From contig JAKAMR010000097.1 in assembly GCA_021812785.1 (NCBI GenBank), positions 1-8,394 on the forward strand: a DNA stretch of 8,394 nt, read 5' to 3'. The DNA comes from Nitrospirota bacterium. GTDB taxonomy: Bacteria > Nitrospirota > Thermodesulfovibrionia > Thermodesulfovibrionales > JdFR-88. Below the pieces are notes generated by a model. The model was not told where the DNA came from, did no database searches, and saw only the letters and a program-made list of their open reading frames with translations. Made by a program: the position numbers and the translations under genes. Numbering within the stretch: the first letter of the stretch is position 1; every line of letters starts with the position of its first letter. Below, piece by piece: positions 1-5,675 of the stretch.

Positions 1-237
1 CTCTCCACCTGACAGGACATACTGGATGTCGATAAATTTCTTGTGGCTTTCAATTTTCTTGCCGGCAGCCTGCTGGGTGTCGTAGCTTTGAACTATCGCA
101 TATATTTCCTGTCCCCTGATTTCATAGCAACCGTCTGCCCCGGCTTCGCTGAAATTCCTTATAAAACCCATCCCGGCATAGAGTGGCGATTCCTTTGTGA
201 AATATAAATTCCAATTGTCTATCGTATCAACAATCAC
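1..237 (-). CDS. YhcH/YjgK/YiaL (EbgC-like) family protein, N-terminal part
   Basis: The minus strand reads out of the window as 79 codons with no stop, so the gene's 3' end lies beyond position 1. The translation contains the family hallmarks: a short N-terminal segment (MIVDTIDNWNLY), then C-Y-E-I-R-G-Q-E-I-Y-A-I-V-Q-S-Y at about residues 37-52, and E-S-H-K-K-F-I-D-I-Q-Y-V-L-S-G at about 63-77. In this family (EbgC, the beta subunit of evolved beta-galactosidase, and the sialic-acid-locus protein YhcH) the E-x-H...D set lines a metal-binding cupin-like pocket; here these are E63, H65 and D70. The family is linked to sugar metabolism, but the exact reaction is uncertain. I place the start at the GTG at 235-237 because it aligns with the family's usual start and has GGGG six bases upstream. 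An open frame continues further upstream but does not look like family sequence. The family assignment is fairly sure; the physiological role is unknown. Confidence 0.85.
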   Translation of the reverse strand, partial: MIVDTIDNWNLYFTKESPLYAGMGFIRNFSEAGADGCYEIRGQEIYAIVQSYDTQQAAGKKIESHKKFIDIQYVLSGGE

Positions 238-274
238 ATTCGACCCCGTATCAGTTCCCGCCTGTCTTTCTGAT

Positions 275-280
275 ATTATA
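275..280 (-). promoter_or_regulatory. Possible -10 box for the YhcH-like gene
   Basis: On the minus strand there is an exact TATAAT 38 bases upstream of the GTG start, which would give a leader of about 30 bases. No good -35 hexamer is visible at 16-18 bases spacing, so this is a suggestion only. Confidence 0.3.
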
Positions 281-630
281 CTATTTTGGCATTGCTGTAT
301 TCCTGCGCTGGGTGTGGAGTCGAAGGGAAACAAAATCTGTATTTACGGGGCTTTCGAACGGAAAAAATCTTCCATCAAACTCGCTCCGCGTATTTTCGCA
401 TTTGCCTAATTCTGCAATAGTTTCTTTTTATGCCTTCACATGATATGAAAATAAAAATCCGTGAGGCATTCGACGTTGACAGGGGCTGGCTTTTTTACTA
501 GCCTTTAGTTCAGGGATGTACATACAAGAATCGGGATAGAGCATCTGGTTCCTGCACTTTTTTCAATTTATCTCAATCGGCGAACCCGGAACCCGCTCTG
601 TCCTGATTTTTTGTTTTGGAACCGTTTTTT

Positions 631-636
631 GAGAGG
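631..636 (+). promoter_or_regulatory. Ribosome binding site of the AAA ATPase gene
   Basis: GAGAGG lies eight bases upstream of the ATG at 645 and supports that start codon. Confidence 0.6.
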
Positions 637-644
637 TATAACTG

Positions 645-1733
645 ATGAAAAATTCACTGCCTGCGATACTGTCACCAGCGGAATGCGCCAATAAAATCTT
701 CGAGATCAGCGGAGCCAGATTCGAACCCGAAATCGCGGCTGACTTGTGGCAAAAAATACTGAAGCACAAGTGGCTGATGTCTGAAAAACTCGGCCGGGAC
801 ACCGGCTTGAGGACCGCGTGCATCGACTTTCTTGAAAACCAGGATCAGGCTCTCCGGGAATATATGGATTACAGACGAAAAGACATATTGTCTGACATGG
901 GAGCGCAAAGGATCAGCGGGGCGATATGGAGCACCATTTCCGAATCCGAGCCCCCGAAACAGCTCGTCCAAAGAAGAATAATCCTTCCCCTGAAAGAGGA
1001 GGGCCTTTCCAGGAAACATGGCGTGACCCCGCCAAAGACCATCATTTTTTTCGGGCCTCCCGGCACCGGAAAAACCCATTTCGCAAAAGCCCTCGCCGGC
1101 ACGCTGTCCTGGTGGTATATAGAGATTCTGCCCAGCATGCTCATGGCGGAGGGAGTGGACAGGATAGGCACCAATCTGCACGCCGTGATGGAAAAGGCGC
1201 GCACGCTGGACGAGGCCGTGGTTTTCATAGACGAATTCGAGGAGCTGGCCACCAGCAGGCACCAGGCAAACAGGATCGACAAGTCCATTACCAATGAATT
1301 TTTAAAACAGGTCCCCTTATTGAAAAATCATTGCAACAAGGTATTGCTGATATGTGCCACCAACCATATACGCCTACTGGACGACGCGCTGCTTCGTCCC
1401 GGAAGGTTCGACTGCATCATCCCCGTCGGCGGCCTGGATGAGGACGGCAGAAGGATCATTCTGGAGCAGCTGATGTCAAAGCTCAATATAAATGCTGCAA
1501 ACATGGATCTGGGCCTAATTGTAAAAATGACCGCCCGGTTCACTCCCGCCGATATTGAATATCTCATGCAGCAGGTGGCGCAGTTCGCTTTTGAGCAGGA
1601 ACTCCGAAACAGGCAGAACTATGAAGTTACTACAAGTACATTTATCGAGATCCTGCCAAAAATCCGCCCGTCTCTGACTGACGAGATCATCGAAGAGTTT
1701 CAGAAGGACATTATCACTTATTCACGTGTCTGA
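645..1733 (+). CDS. AAA family ATPase with a distinct N-terminal domain
   Basis: This 362-residue protein has one AAA+ module preceded by about 130 residues of a different domain. In the module, Walker A is GPPGTGKT at residues 137-144 and Walker B is VVFIDEFEE at 192-200. Sensor 1 is the TN at 239-240, and DDALLRPGRFD at 246-256 carries the arginine-finger pair R251 and R254 typical of classical AAA proteins of the FtsH/p97/proteasome type. The helical lid contains FTPADIEYLM at 299-308, close to the usual sensor 2 GADI motif. The N-terminal part has a conserved-looking HKWLMSEKLGRD stretch at 41-52, which reminds me of the DUF4032-type motif, although I cannot confirm this. No transmembrane segment, protease motif or second AAA module is seen, so it is not FtsH, Lon or a p97-type double ATPase. 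It is probably a soluble hexameric remodelling ATPase of unknown client. The gene stands alone, divergent from the YhcH-like gene and convergent with the CobW-like gene, so context gives no function. Confidence 0.88.
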   Translation: MKNSLPAILSPAECANKIFEISGARFEPEIAADLWQKILKHKWLMSEKLGRDTGLRTACIDFLENQDQALREYMDYRRKDILSDMGAQRISGAIWSTISESEPPKQLVQRRIILPLKEEGLSRKHGVTPPKTIIFFGPPGTGKTHFAKALAGTLSWWYIEILPSMLMAEGVDRIGTNLHAVMEKARTLDEAVVFIDEFEELATSRHQANRIDKSITNEFLKQVPLLKNHCNKVLLICATNHIRLLDDALLRPGRFDCIIPVGGLDEDGRRIILEQLMSKLNINAANMDLGLIVKMTARFTPADIEYLMQQVAQFAFEQELRNRQNYEVTTSTFIEILPKIRPSLTDEIIEEFQKDIITYSRV

Positions 1734-1891
1734 AAAATGTACGGAAGAAAATAAGATACCGTGGGCTGTACTCGCTGGAAATCCCGGCAGTCTACCCGCA
1801 GGAATCTGAATCGCCAAAAAATAAACAGGCTCTTCGGGAATTTCTGTGGAACAGAACACCAGGTTTTTTCCGGGAGCATAGGGTTTTTGCT

Positions 1892-2045
1892 ATCTGCCCG
1901 GTCCTTGAGAAGGGAGAAAGCGGACGGATGCCAAATTGCCGCATCTTGACCGTCGCTTGCCTATTCGCCCCCTGAAAACGCCTTACCGGAAACGTCTGCA
2001 TACCCGGGGAAAAACCGCCTGGACGGACGAAAGGGCCGGGCAGAT
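1892..2045. repeat. 154-base segment bounded by a 15-bp inverted repeat
   Basis: The left arm ATCTGCCCGGTCCTT (1892-1906) and right arm AAGGGCCGGGCAGAT (2031-2045) are inverse complements at 14 of 15 positions; the one difference would be a G-U pair in RNA. GC-rich arms around 124 bases of unannotated sequence could be the ends of a small non-autonomous element, a long-range RNA stem, or chance. No target-site duplication is evident. Confidence 0.4.
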
Positions 2046-2076
2046 GCAGCCATGACAAAGAAGTGCAGCCACACAA
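2021..2076. repeat. Diverged repeat, copy A (partner at 4589-4648)
   Basis: This stretch aligns by eye with 4589-4648 over roughly 55 bases with a short gap. The shared core is GCAGATGC (2040-2047 here, 4609-4616 there), with matching GGGCC to the left and CATG and CACAA elements to the right. The first 35 columns match at about 26 positions. Both copies lie just downstream of the 3' end of a minus-strand gene. Confidence 0.35.
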
Positions 2077-2092
2077 AATATATACTTGGCGA

Positions 2093-2983
2093 TCAACTGA
2101 GGGCCGCCTTGATCTGTGGTCTTTTAAGTCCTGTCCCGATGATAACCAGACGGCTCCTTTCGACCGTCCTCTCCAGCTTTGTTTCATTGACCTTCCCGTA
2201 AGAAAGATCAAATTTAAAAGCGCCTTCCTCCGTGTTCAGGAGCCCCTTGGCCCTGACCACATCCCCATAAAACCCTCTCTTGATTTCATCCATAAAAGCC
2301 GAGATGCGGCCATGGCTTATATGGCCGCCCAGTTCAAGCGAAACAGATTCAAAATCAAGGTGCCGGGAGTGCCCGAGAAATGAAAGCATATTGTTTTTCC
2401 TGTTCAGTCCGGACCGCATATCCGCAAAATGGCCAGCCGGGACCGCTCCTTTAACGGCCCGAAGGACCGGCGCGCCCGGATTCATCAGACCAAGGACCTG
2501 CTCGGTTTTCGCAATTTCCTGAGCGGACGCCAGATCGGTTTTATTCATAACAAGAATATCCGCCAGGCTGACCTGTTCCCTAAAAAAAGGTCCGTAAAAA
2601 TCTGCCTCGTATATTTCCGGAAACTCAGTGGCGTCTATAATTCCTATGACCGTCACGTCCTTTATCGAAAGCGCATCCAGGGAATTAAGCACGCCCGATG
2701 GTGAGGCGATCCCGCTTGGCTCGATTATCAATTCCTCGGGGGAAAACCTTCCGATCACTTTTTTTATGGTGGTAATAAGGTCGGATGCAAGTGTGCAGCA
2801 GATACATCCGCTTGGGAGCTCCACGGCCTGAAACCCTCCGGCTGAAAGCACCTCCCCGTCGATGCCGGCTTGCCCGAAATCGTTCACAATGACGACTGTT
2901 TTGGCGGAAGGCGCCTTGAGTCTGTTAAGTATGAATGTCGTTTTGCCCGCTCCAAGCAATCCGCAGACAACCACTACCCGCAT
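2093..2983 (-). CDS. CobW/COG0523-type G3E GTPase (putative metallochaperone)
   Basis: The 296-residue product is a G3E-family P-loop GTPase. Numbering from the ATG at 2981-2983, Walker A is GLLGAGKTT at residues 8-16. The metal-binding C-x-C-C motif is CICC at 60-63 within GCICCTLASD. An E-P-S-G motif (88-91) matches the switch region and NKTD (147-150) is the guanine-specificity motif. The C-terminal part (from about residue 210) is the expected place for the CobW_C domain but is weakly conserved and lacks the His-rich tail of zinc-type members. The family delivers metals (Zn, Co, Ni or Fe) to target enzymes at the cost of GTP in the cytoplasm. The target is not identifiable here; TusA-like and dsr genes on the same strand make a metal-cofactor role in sulfur metabolism conceivable, but this is inference. 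The open frame can also start at a TTG two codons upstream. I prefer the ATG because the TTG has no better ribosome binding site, and neither start has a visible Shine-Dalgarno sequence. Confidence 0.9.
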   Translation of the reverse strand: MRVVVVCGLLGAGKTTFILNRLKAPSAKTVVIVNDFGQAGIDGEVLSAGGFQAVELPSGCICCTLASDLITTIKKVIGRFSPEELIIEPSGIASPSGVLNSLDALSIKDVTVIGIIDATEFPEIYEADFYGPFFREQVSLADILVMNKTDLASAQEIAKTEQVLGLMNPGAPVLRAVKGAVPAGHFADMRSGLNRKNNMLSFLGHSRHLDFESVSLELGGHISHGRISAFMDEIKRGFYGDVVRAKGLLNTEEGAFKFDLSYGKVNETKLERTVERSRLVIIGTGLKRPQIKAALS

Positions 2984-2989
2984 ATTCAA

Positions 2990-3019
2990 ATTTTAATCGG
3001 CAGAAGGCGGAGTTTTCAA
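2990..3019 (-). promoter_or_regulatory. Candidate sigma-70 promoter of the CobW-like gene, possibly leaderless
   Basis: On the minus strand TTGAAA (3014-3019, five of six to consensus) is followed after 18 bases by TAAAAT (2990-2995, five of six). Only six bases separate the -10 box from the ATG at 2981-2983, so transcription would begin at or next to the A of the start codon. The absence of a Shine-Dalgarno sequence agrees with a leaderless message. This is read from consensus only. Confidence 0.4.
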
Positions 3020-3159
3020 CAGTACCGTCAGAGCGCTCTTTTTGATCCCGGCAAAAAAAATCCATTTTCCCTTTCGGCCCTGAAAAGGATTGTATCAGTG
3101 CCCGGGCAACCGCTTTTTATATGTGTTTTTCCGGCAGGAAGTTTTTCAGGCGGAAGATT

Positions 3160-3402
3160 TCACTTTACCTTTTTTGCGACTATGCTCCAATAACCGCCTT
3201 TTTCTTCTACCCTTATCAGTTCCTGTCCAGCCTTAGACAGCCATTGCGGAGCGCTCACGCTCGTATCTTTTTCCGAGGAGAGAAGCTCGATAACGGTCCC
3301 GATTTCTTCGTTTTTGATAGCCGAGATAAGTTCCATAAGGGGTCCGGGGCATCCCAGGGAGCAACGGGCATCGATTGTCTTATCGATTTTCACATCCGCC
3401 AA
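3160..3402 (-). CDS. TusA/SirA-like sulfur carrier protein
   Basis: The 80-residue product has the size and fold signature of TusA-family proteins, which carry a persulfide on a single conserved cysteine and pass sulfur between cytoplasmic enzymes. The motif is DARCSLGCPGPLMEL at residues 11-25, with C18 in C-P-G-P as the expected persulfide cysteine. Two points are unusual: most members read D-(A/C)-R-G-L-x-C-P, whereas here there is one extra residue before the C-P and a second cysteine (C14) four residues earlier. The C-terminal part (WSIVAKKVK) is a typical last beta strand. The start is a TTG at 3400-3402, chosen because GAGG (3410-3413) lies seven bases upstream and the alignment begins there; the GTG three codons later is the alternative. 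It lies 105 bases after the CPBP protease gene and 176 bases before the CobW-like gene. In sulfur bacteria TusA proteins often work with Dsr enzymes, but its partner here is not shown. Confidence 0.85.
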   Translation of the reverse strand: MADVKIDKTIDARCSLGCPGPLMELISAIKNEEIGTVIELLSSEKDTSVSAPQWLSKAGQELIRVEEKGGYWSIVAKKVK

Positions 3403-3409
3403 TTTAATA

Positions 3410-3413
3410 CCTC
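3410..3413 (-). promoter_or_regulatory. Ribosome binding site deciding the TTG start of the TusA-like gene
   Basis: The minus strand reads GAGG with seven bases to the TTG at 3400-3402, which favours TTG over the in-frame GTG at 3391-3393. Confidence 0.55.
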
Positions 3414-3488
3414 AGGCAATTTATCATCAACAAAAAAATGCTAGCAATATCTGCCGGGCAAGTCAAACTCATCACGCATACAAATGTT

Positions 3489-3505
3489 TGCCTTATGGCA
3501 AGGCA
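3489..3505 (-). terminator. Hairpin just after the CPBP protease gene
   Basis: TGCCTT (3489-3494) and AAGGCA (3500-3505) form a perfect 6-bp stem with a 5-base loop, two bases beyond the protease stop codon. No run of U follows on the minus strand (AACATTTG), so it may be a weak terminator or an attenuator in front of the TusA-like gene. Confidence 0.3.
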
Positions 3506-3507
3506 TA

Positions 3508-4194
3508 TCATGCATGGTGCTTCATCAGATGTATAAGGGTTATGCCTATGAAATCCTGCAGAAAATGCATCGTGATCGTCGCGGCCAGGCTTTTGCGCCA
3601 CAGATAGACGAGGGCATAGACCAGGCCCACAACGAAAACGGCCAGGACCTGCGCCAGGCCCTCATAGCCATGCCCCGAGGTAAAGATCAGGGCGGATAGG
3701 ATCACGGCAGCGGCCGGGCTGGACGTGACCGCCCCCAGGCGCAGCATCAGGTAACCCCTGAAGATGGCCTCCTCTGCAAAAGCCGCCACGGCGACCATGA
3801 GAACAGCTATCCCGAATTGGGCCGTCCCCTCTATTTTCAAGGGAAGCGGGTTTGGAGGGGCGGACAGGCCAGCCCTGTGCAGATAGCCCACCATGGCGGA
3901 GGTGAAGAGGAAAAGAGGTATGAACAAAAGGGCCCCTATGCTGACTTCCTTCCCCAGGTCTCTGGCTGTGAGCCCCAGCGCGGCCGAATGCTCGTTGTTG
4001 CGCCAGACAAAATACAGCACCAGGAACAAAAGGGCAAGGTCCCGCAGGATTATGGAGCCTGACAGAAAAAGAAAACTGACACCGGCAATGCGGCTGGCAA
4101 TGAAAAAAGAAAGCACAAGCGACGGCAGGATGAGAAACAGAAAGACCAGCAGCTCCAAAAGCTGCACCTTACGCGTTAGCGGCCGGTTTTCCAT
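3508..4194 (-). CDS. CPBP (CAAX/Abi) family intramembrane metalloprotease
   Basis: This 228-residue membrane protein carries all the conserved motifs of the CPBP family, relatives of the Rce1 prenyl-protein protease. Motif 1, E-E-x-x-x-R, is E141-E142 to R146 within AFAEEAIFRGYL. Motif 2, F-x-x-x-H, is F171 to H175. Motif 3, H-x-x-x-D, is H210 to D214. The glutamates and histidines are the expected zinc-site residues buried in the membrane. Hydrophobic stretches lie at about residues 11-33, 40-63, 86-103, 126-140, 160-172 and 181-198, giving roughly six or more membrane spans. Bacterial members act in bacteriocin self-immunity, protein sorting or membrane proteolysis; the substrate here is unknown and no bacteriocin-like peptide gene is seen beside it. 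The ATG at 4192-4194 is preceded by a G-rich GGGGGGAGG sequence (about 4207-4215) at slightly long spacing. It could be co-transcribed with the TusA-like gene downstream. Confidence 0.9.
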   Translation of the reverse strand: MENRPLTRKVQLLELLVFLFLILPSLVLSFFIASRIAGVSFLFLSGSIILRDLALLFLVLYFVWRNNEHSAALGLTARDLGKEVSIGALLFIPLFLFTSAMVGYLHRAGLSAPPNPLPLKIEGTAQFGIAVLMVAVAAFAEEAIFRGYLMLRLGAVTSSPAAAVILSALIFTSGHGYEGLAQVLAVFVVGLVYALVYLWRKSLAATITMHFLQDFIGITLIHLMKHHA

Positions 4195-4395
4195 GGCGAT
4201 TCAGGCCTCCCCCCCTTTTAAAAATTGGCTCTTCTGGGTTTCTTGTGTGTTGATGGCAGTGATTTCCAGCCCGTGCAAATTGGCCTCCGCGTACCCTTAA
4301 GTGAGGGAGTAAAGCGGACTGATGGCAAATGCCTGCATCCCGATGGCTGCCCGCCGCTTCGCCCTGAAGACACCCTTACTAAACTTTGAGTTAAC

Positions 4396-4498
4396 AAAGC
4401 CTCACGGTTTGTCATTCCCGCAAGCGTCAGCGCGCCTGGAATCCTCCATAGGGATCCCGGACAAGCCGGAATGACGGATAACGGCTGAATGAGGCTTT
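4396..4498. repeat. Nested palindromic intergenic repeat (GTCATTCC type)
   Basis: The outer arms AAAGCCTCA (4396-4404) and TGAGGCTTT (4490-4498) are perfect inverse complements. Inside them GTCATTCCCGC (4411-4421) and GCCGGAATGAC (4465-4475) pair at 10 of 11 positions. The inner GTCATTCC...GGAATGAC unit of 65 bases resembles abundant intergenic palindromic repeats of many proteobacterial and desulfobacterial genomes. Such sequences are usually non-autonomous mobile or REP/MITE-like elements that fold into long hairpins when transcribed. There is no coding capacity and no clear target duplication at the ends. Confidence 0.7.
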
Positions 4499-4588
4499 CC
4501 CAATTGCGGGCTTAATACCCGGACGTTCTATATACGCCAGGAACCGTTAATGGGGTCCCCGAAAAGCAGTGTCTTTTTTGGGGCCGGG

Positions 4589-4648
4589 CGACCGAACAAA
4601 CGGGCCACGCAGATGCGGTCATGCATGACTAAAAGCGCACCTGCACAA
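4589..4648. repeat. Diverged repeat, copy B (partner at 2021-2076)
   Basis: Partial match in the same orientation to 2021-2076, centred on the shared core GCAGATGC at 4609-4616 with a following CATG. It differs by a five-base insertion (CATGCATGAC region) and scattered substitutions. The similarity is by eye and could be a remnant of a common mobile sequence. Confidence 0.35.
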
Positions 4649-4700
4649 GATCGGGAAGAGCCTAAAAATTACCATGCCGAAATCCTACTCCAAACCGCCC

Positions 4701-4721
4701 GCAGGCGCAAGCCGCGTCTGC
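4701..4721 (-). terminator. Hairpin following the DJ-1/PfpI gene
   Basis: GCAGGCGC (4701-4708) and GCGTCTGC (4714-4721) form a stem with seven of eight pairs and a 5-base loop, five bases after the stop codon. The sequence beyond on the minus strand is GGGCGGTTTG, with little U, so it is at best a weak intrinsic terminator. Confidence 0.35.
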
Positions 4722-4725
4722 CTTT

Positions 4726-5358
4726 TCAGGATACGACCAGGCGGTCTTCTTTCATGAGGCCCCACTGTTTTTCATATTCCATGATGTGGGCAACCATATT
4801 GACGAAAGACTCGTCGAAGCCGAACCGTTCCAGGAGATGGAAGCCCATTTCCAGGCTGGAGGTTATGCCTCCGGCGGTCAGTATCCGCCCGGTGTCCACT
4901 ATGCGGTGCCGGTCTATTATGCATTTCGGGGCTATTTCCGCCAGCCGGTCAATGGGAACGATCTTCTCGCCCGGGTCTGCATTTTTGCGGTTCGTGCACT
5001 GAAGCCCGTCCAGAAGGCCCGCCTTGCCGTAAACCCAGGAGCCTGTGCAAACGCTAACCAGGAGCGTCTTTTCAGGAAGGTTTTTGATGAAATCAATGAG
5101 ACGGCCGTTGTGCATTTCCGCACGCGAGCCTATTCCGCCCGGAATGAGGAACGCATCCATATCCGGCTTCTGGTCCAGACTGTACCTGGGCGACACGGTC
5201 AGGTTGCCGGTTGTCATAACTGGCGCAAGCGAGTCCGCTACCAGAAAGACATCCAGCTCCGGGTCCATCCTGCGCGCAACCGCAAATACGCCCGCAGGCC
5301 CGGCCCAGTCAATAACTTCAGCCCCGCTATAGATGTAAATTCCAAGCCTTTTCCTCAT
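4726..5358 (-). CDS. DJ-1/PfpI family protein (isocyanide hydratase-like / GATase1-like)
   Basis: The 210-residue product has the class I glutamine-amidotransferase-like fold of the DJ-1/PfpI superfamily. It begins with a beta strand and G-A-E-V-I-D-W-A-G-P (residues 12-21). The nucleophile elbow is SVCTGSW with C104, followed by the family's AGLLDG (113-118). A conserved late motif, GGITSSLEMGFHLL, is at 163-176. D17 together with the C-T-G at 104-106 resembles bacterial isocyanide hydratase and the N-terminal domain of GlxA-type AraC regulators. No DNA-binding domain follows, so an enzyme or stress protein is more likely than a regulator. The usual T-T-H-W after the elbow is C-T-N-R here (121-124), so the exact activity is uncertain. 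I chose the ATG at 5356-5358, not the longer frame to 5475, because AAGGAGG (about 5366-5372) is ideally placed and homology starts there. The gene is isolated between hairpins at both ends. Confidence 0.87.
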   Translation of the reverse strand: MRKRLGIYIYSGAEVIDWAGPAGVFAVARRMDPELDVFLVADSLAPVMTTGNLTVSPRYSLDQKPDMDAFLIPGGIGSRAEMHNGRLIDFIKNLPEKTLLVSVCTGSWVYGKAGLLDGLQCTNRKNADPGEKIVPIDRLAEIAPKCIIDRHRIVDTGRILTAGGITSSLEMGFHLLERFGFDESFVNMVAHIMEYEKQWGLMKEDRLVVS

Positions 5359-5365
5359 GCTCCTT

Positions 5366-5372
5366 CCTCCTT
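5366..5372 (-). promoter_or_regulatory. Ribosome binding site deciding the DJ-1/PfpI start
   Basis: AAGGAGG on the minus strand, seven bases before the ATG at 5356-5358, is a near-perfect Shine-Dalgarno sequence. It argues against a 39-residue longer product starting at 5475. Confidence 0.75.
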
Positions 5373-5524
5373 GCTTTGGATTTTTTATTTTTTTGCGGTC
5401 GATGCTTCCATGCCGGTTTTCTTTTTCCGCTGATACGGCTGCGTATCCGGCTGCGGCCAGGGGTTTCTTCTTCAAGAGGAAGCACGCAAGTACAGGTCAA
5501 AAAACAAAACAAAAAAAGAATTGA

Positions 5525-5572
5525 GCGGGCAGACCTTACCTGAGATAGATTATATCAGGCCGTTCCGCCCGT
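5525..5572. terminator. Probable bidirectional terminator after dsrN
   Basis: The outer arms GCGGGC (5525-5530) and GCCCGT (5567-5572) and inner arms CCTGA (5539-5543) and TCAGG (5555-5559) form an interrupted stem. T-rich tracts lie on both sides: TTTCTTTTT at 5572-5580 on the plus strand, and TTCTTTTTTT reading leftward on the minus strand (about 5512-5521). On the minus strand it would end the dsrN transcript and separate it from the DJ-1/PfpI gene. Confidence 0.55.
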
Positions 5573-5675
5573 TTCTTTTTGAGCAATAATTTCTCTTCGC
5601 GCTAGCATGGCGGGATCTGCGGCCTGAAAGCGAATGGATGCAACGGGCCGGGCCCGCACAATGAAAGGGAGGCCG

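Larger units (their letters stand above)
238..644. other. Divergent intergenic spacer
   Basis: This 407-base spacer lies between two divergently transcribed genes and is more AT-rich than the flanking genes. A 70-codon open frame (197-409, plus) overlaps the YhcH-like gene, lacks any recognisable domain and is treated as chance. An exact TTGACA occurs at 476-481 on the plus strand, but the only hexamer at 17 bases spacing (TAGCCT at 499-504) is a poor -10, so the promoter of the AAA ATPase gene is not settled. No RNA gene or repeat was recognised. Confidence 0.5.
1734..2092. other. Convergent intergenic spacer with no credible gene
   Basis: This 359-base spacer lies between the 3' ends of the AAA ATPase and the CobW-like GTPase. 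Open frames on both strands (1761-1949 plus, 1792-2211 minus) show no domain, have compositionally odd translations rich in R, S and C, and the minus one overlaps the GTPase gene. No clear U-tract terminator was found. The segment does contain a 15-bp inverted repeat, annotated separately, and its right edge resembles sequence at 4589-4648. Confidence 0.5.
4195..4725. other. 531-base intergenic region with repeats, no gene
   Basis: No convincing gene was found between the CPBP protease and the DJ-1/PfpI gene. A 65-codon minus-strand frame (4218-4415) has no recognisable features. The middle holds a nested palindromic repeat (4396-4498), and the right part holds a diverged repeat (4589-4648) and a hairpin following the DJ-1/PfpI gene. 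No clear promoter for the protease gene was found in the left part. Confidence 0.5.
5359..5675. other. Intergenic region between dsrN and the DJ-1/PfpI gene
   Basis: This 317-base region has no gene. It contains a large hairpin with T-tracts on both sides (5525-5572), and a perfect dyad of GATACG (5432-5437) and CGTATC (5442-5447) about 75-90 bases upstream of the DJ-1/PfpI start. The dyad could be an operator or part of a leader structure. A CGGGC/GCCCG mini-palindrome (5644-5656) lies shortly after the dsrN stop. No clear -10/-35 pair for the DJ-1/PfpI gene was found. Confidence 0.45.

Noticed and set aside
485..504. Possible sigma-54 promoter upstream of the AAA ATPase
   Set aside because: CTGGC and AGC are present, but the GG-to-GC spacing is 11, not the required 10, and the -12 element lacks the TTGC form.
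672..1262. 196-codon minus-strand open frame inside the AAA ATPase gene
   Set aside because: It is a reverse-strand shadow of a gene with intact Walker, sensor and arginine-finger motifs.
1792..2211. 139-codon minus-strand open frame in the convergent spacer
   Set aside because: It overlaps the 3' part of the CobW-like gene, and its translation is rich in R, S and C with no recognisable domain.
4786..5433. 215-codon plus-strand open frame
   Set aside because: It lies antisense to the DJ-1/PfpI gene, has no domain and an arginine/proline-rich composition typical of the reverse strand of a GC-rich gene.
5359..5475. 39-codon N-terminal extension of the DJ-1/PfpI gene to an upstream start
   Set aside because: The extension is lysine-rich with no homology, while the internal ATG at 5356-5358 has a near-perfect ribosome binding site and begins the conserved fold.
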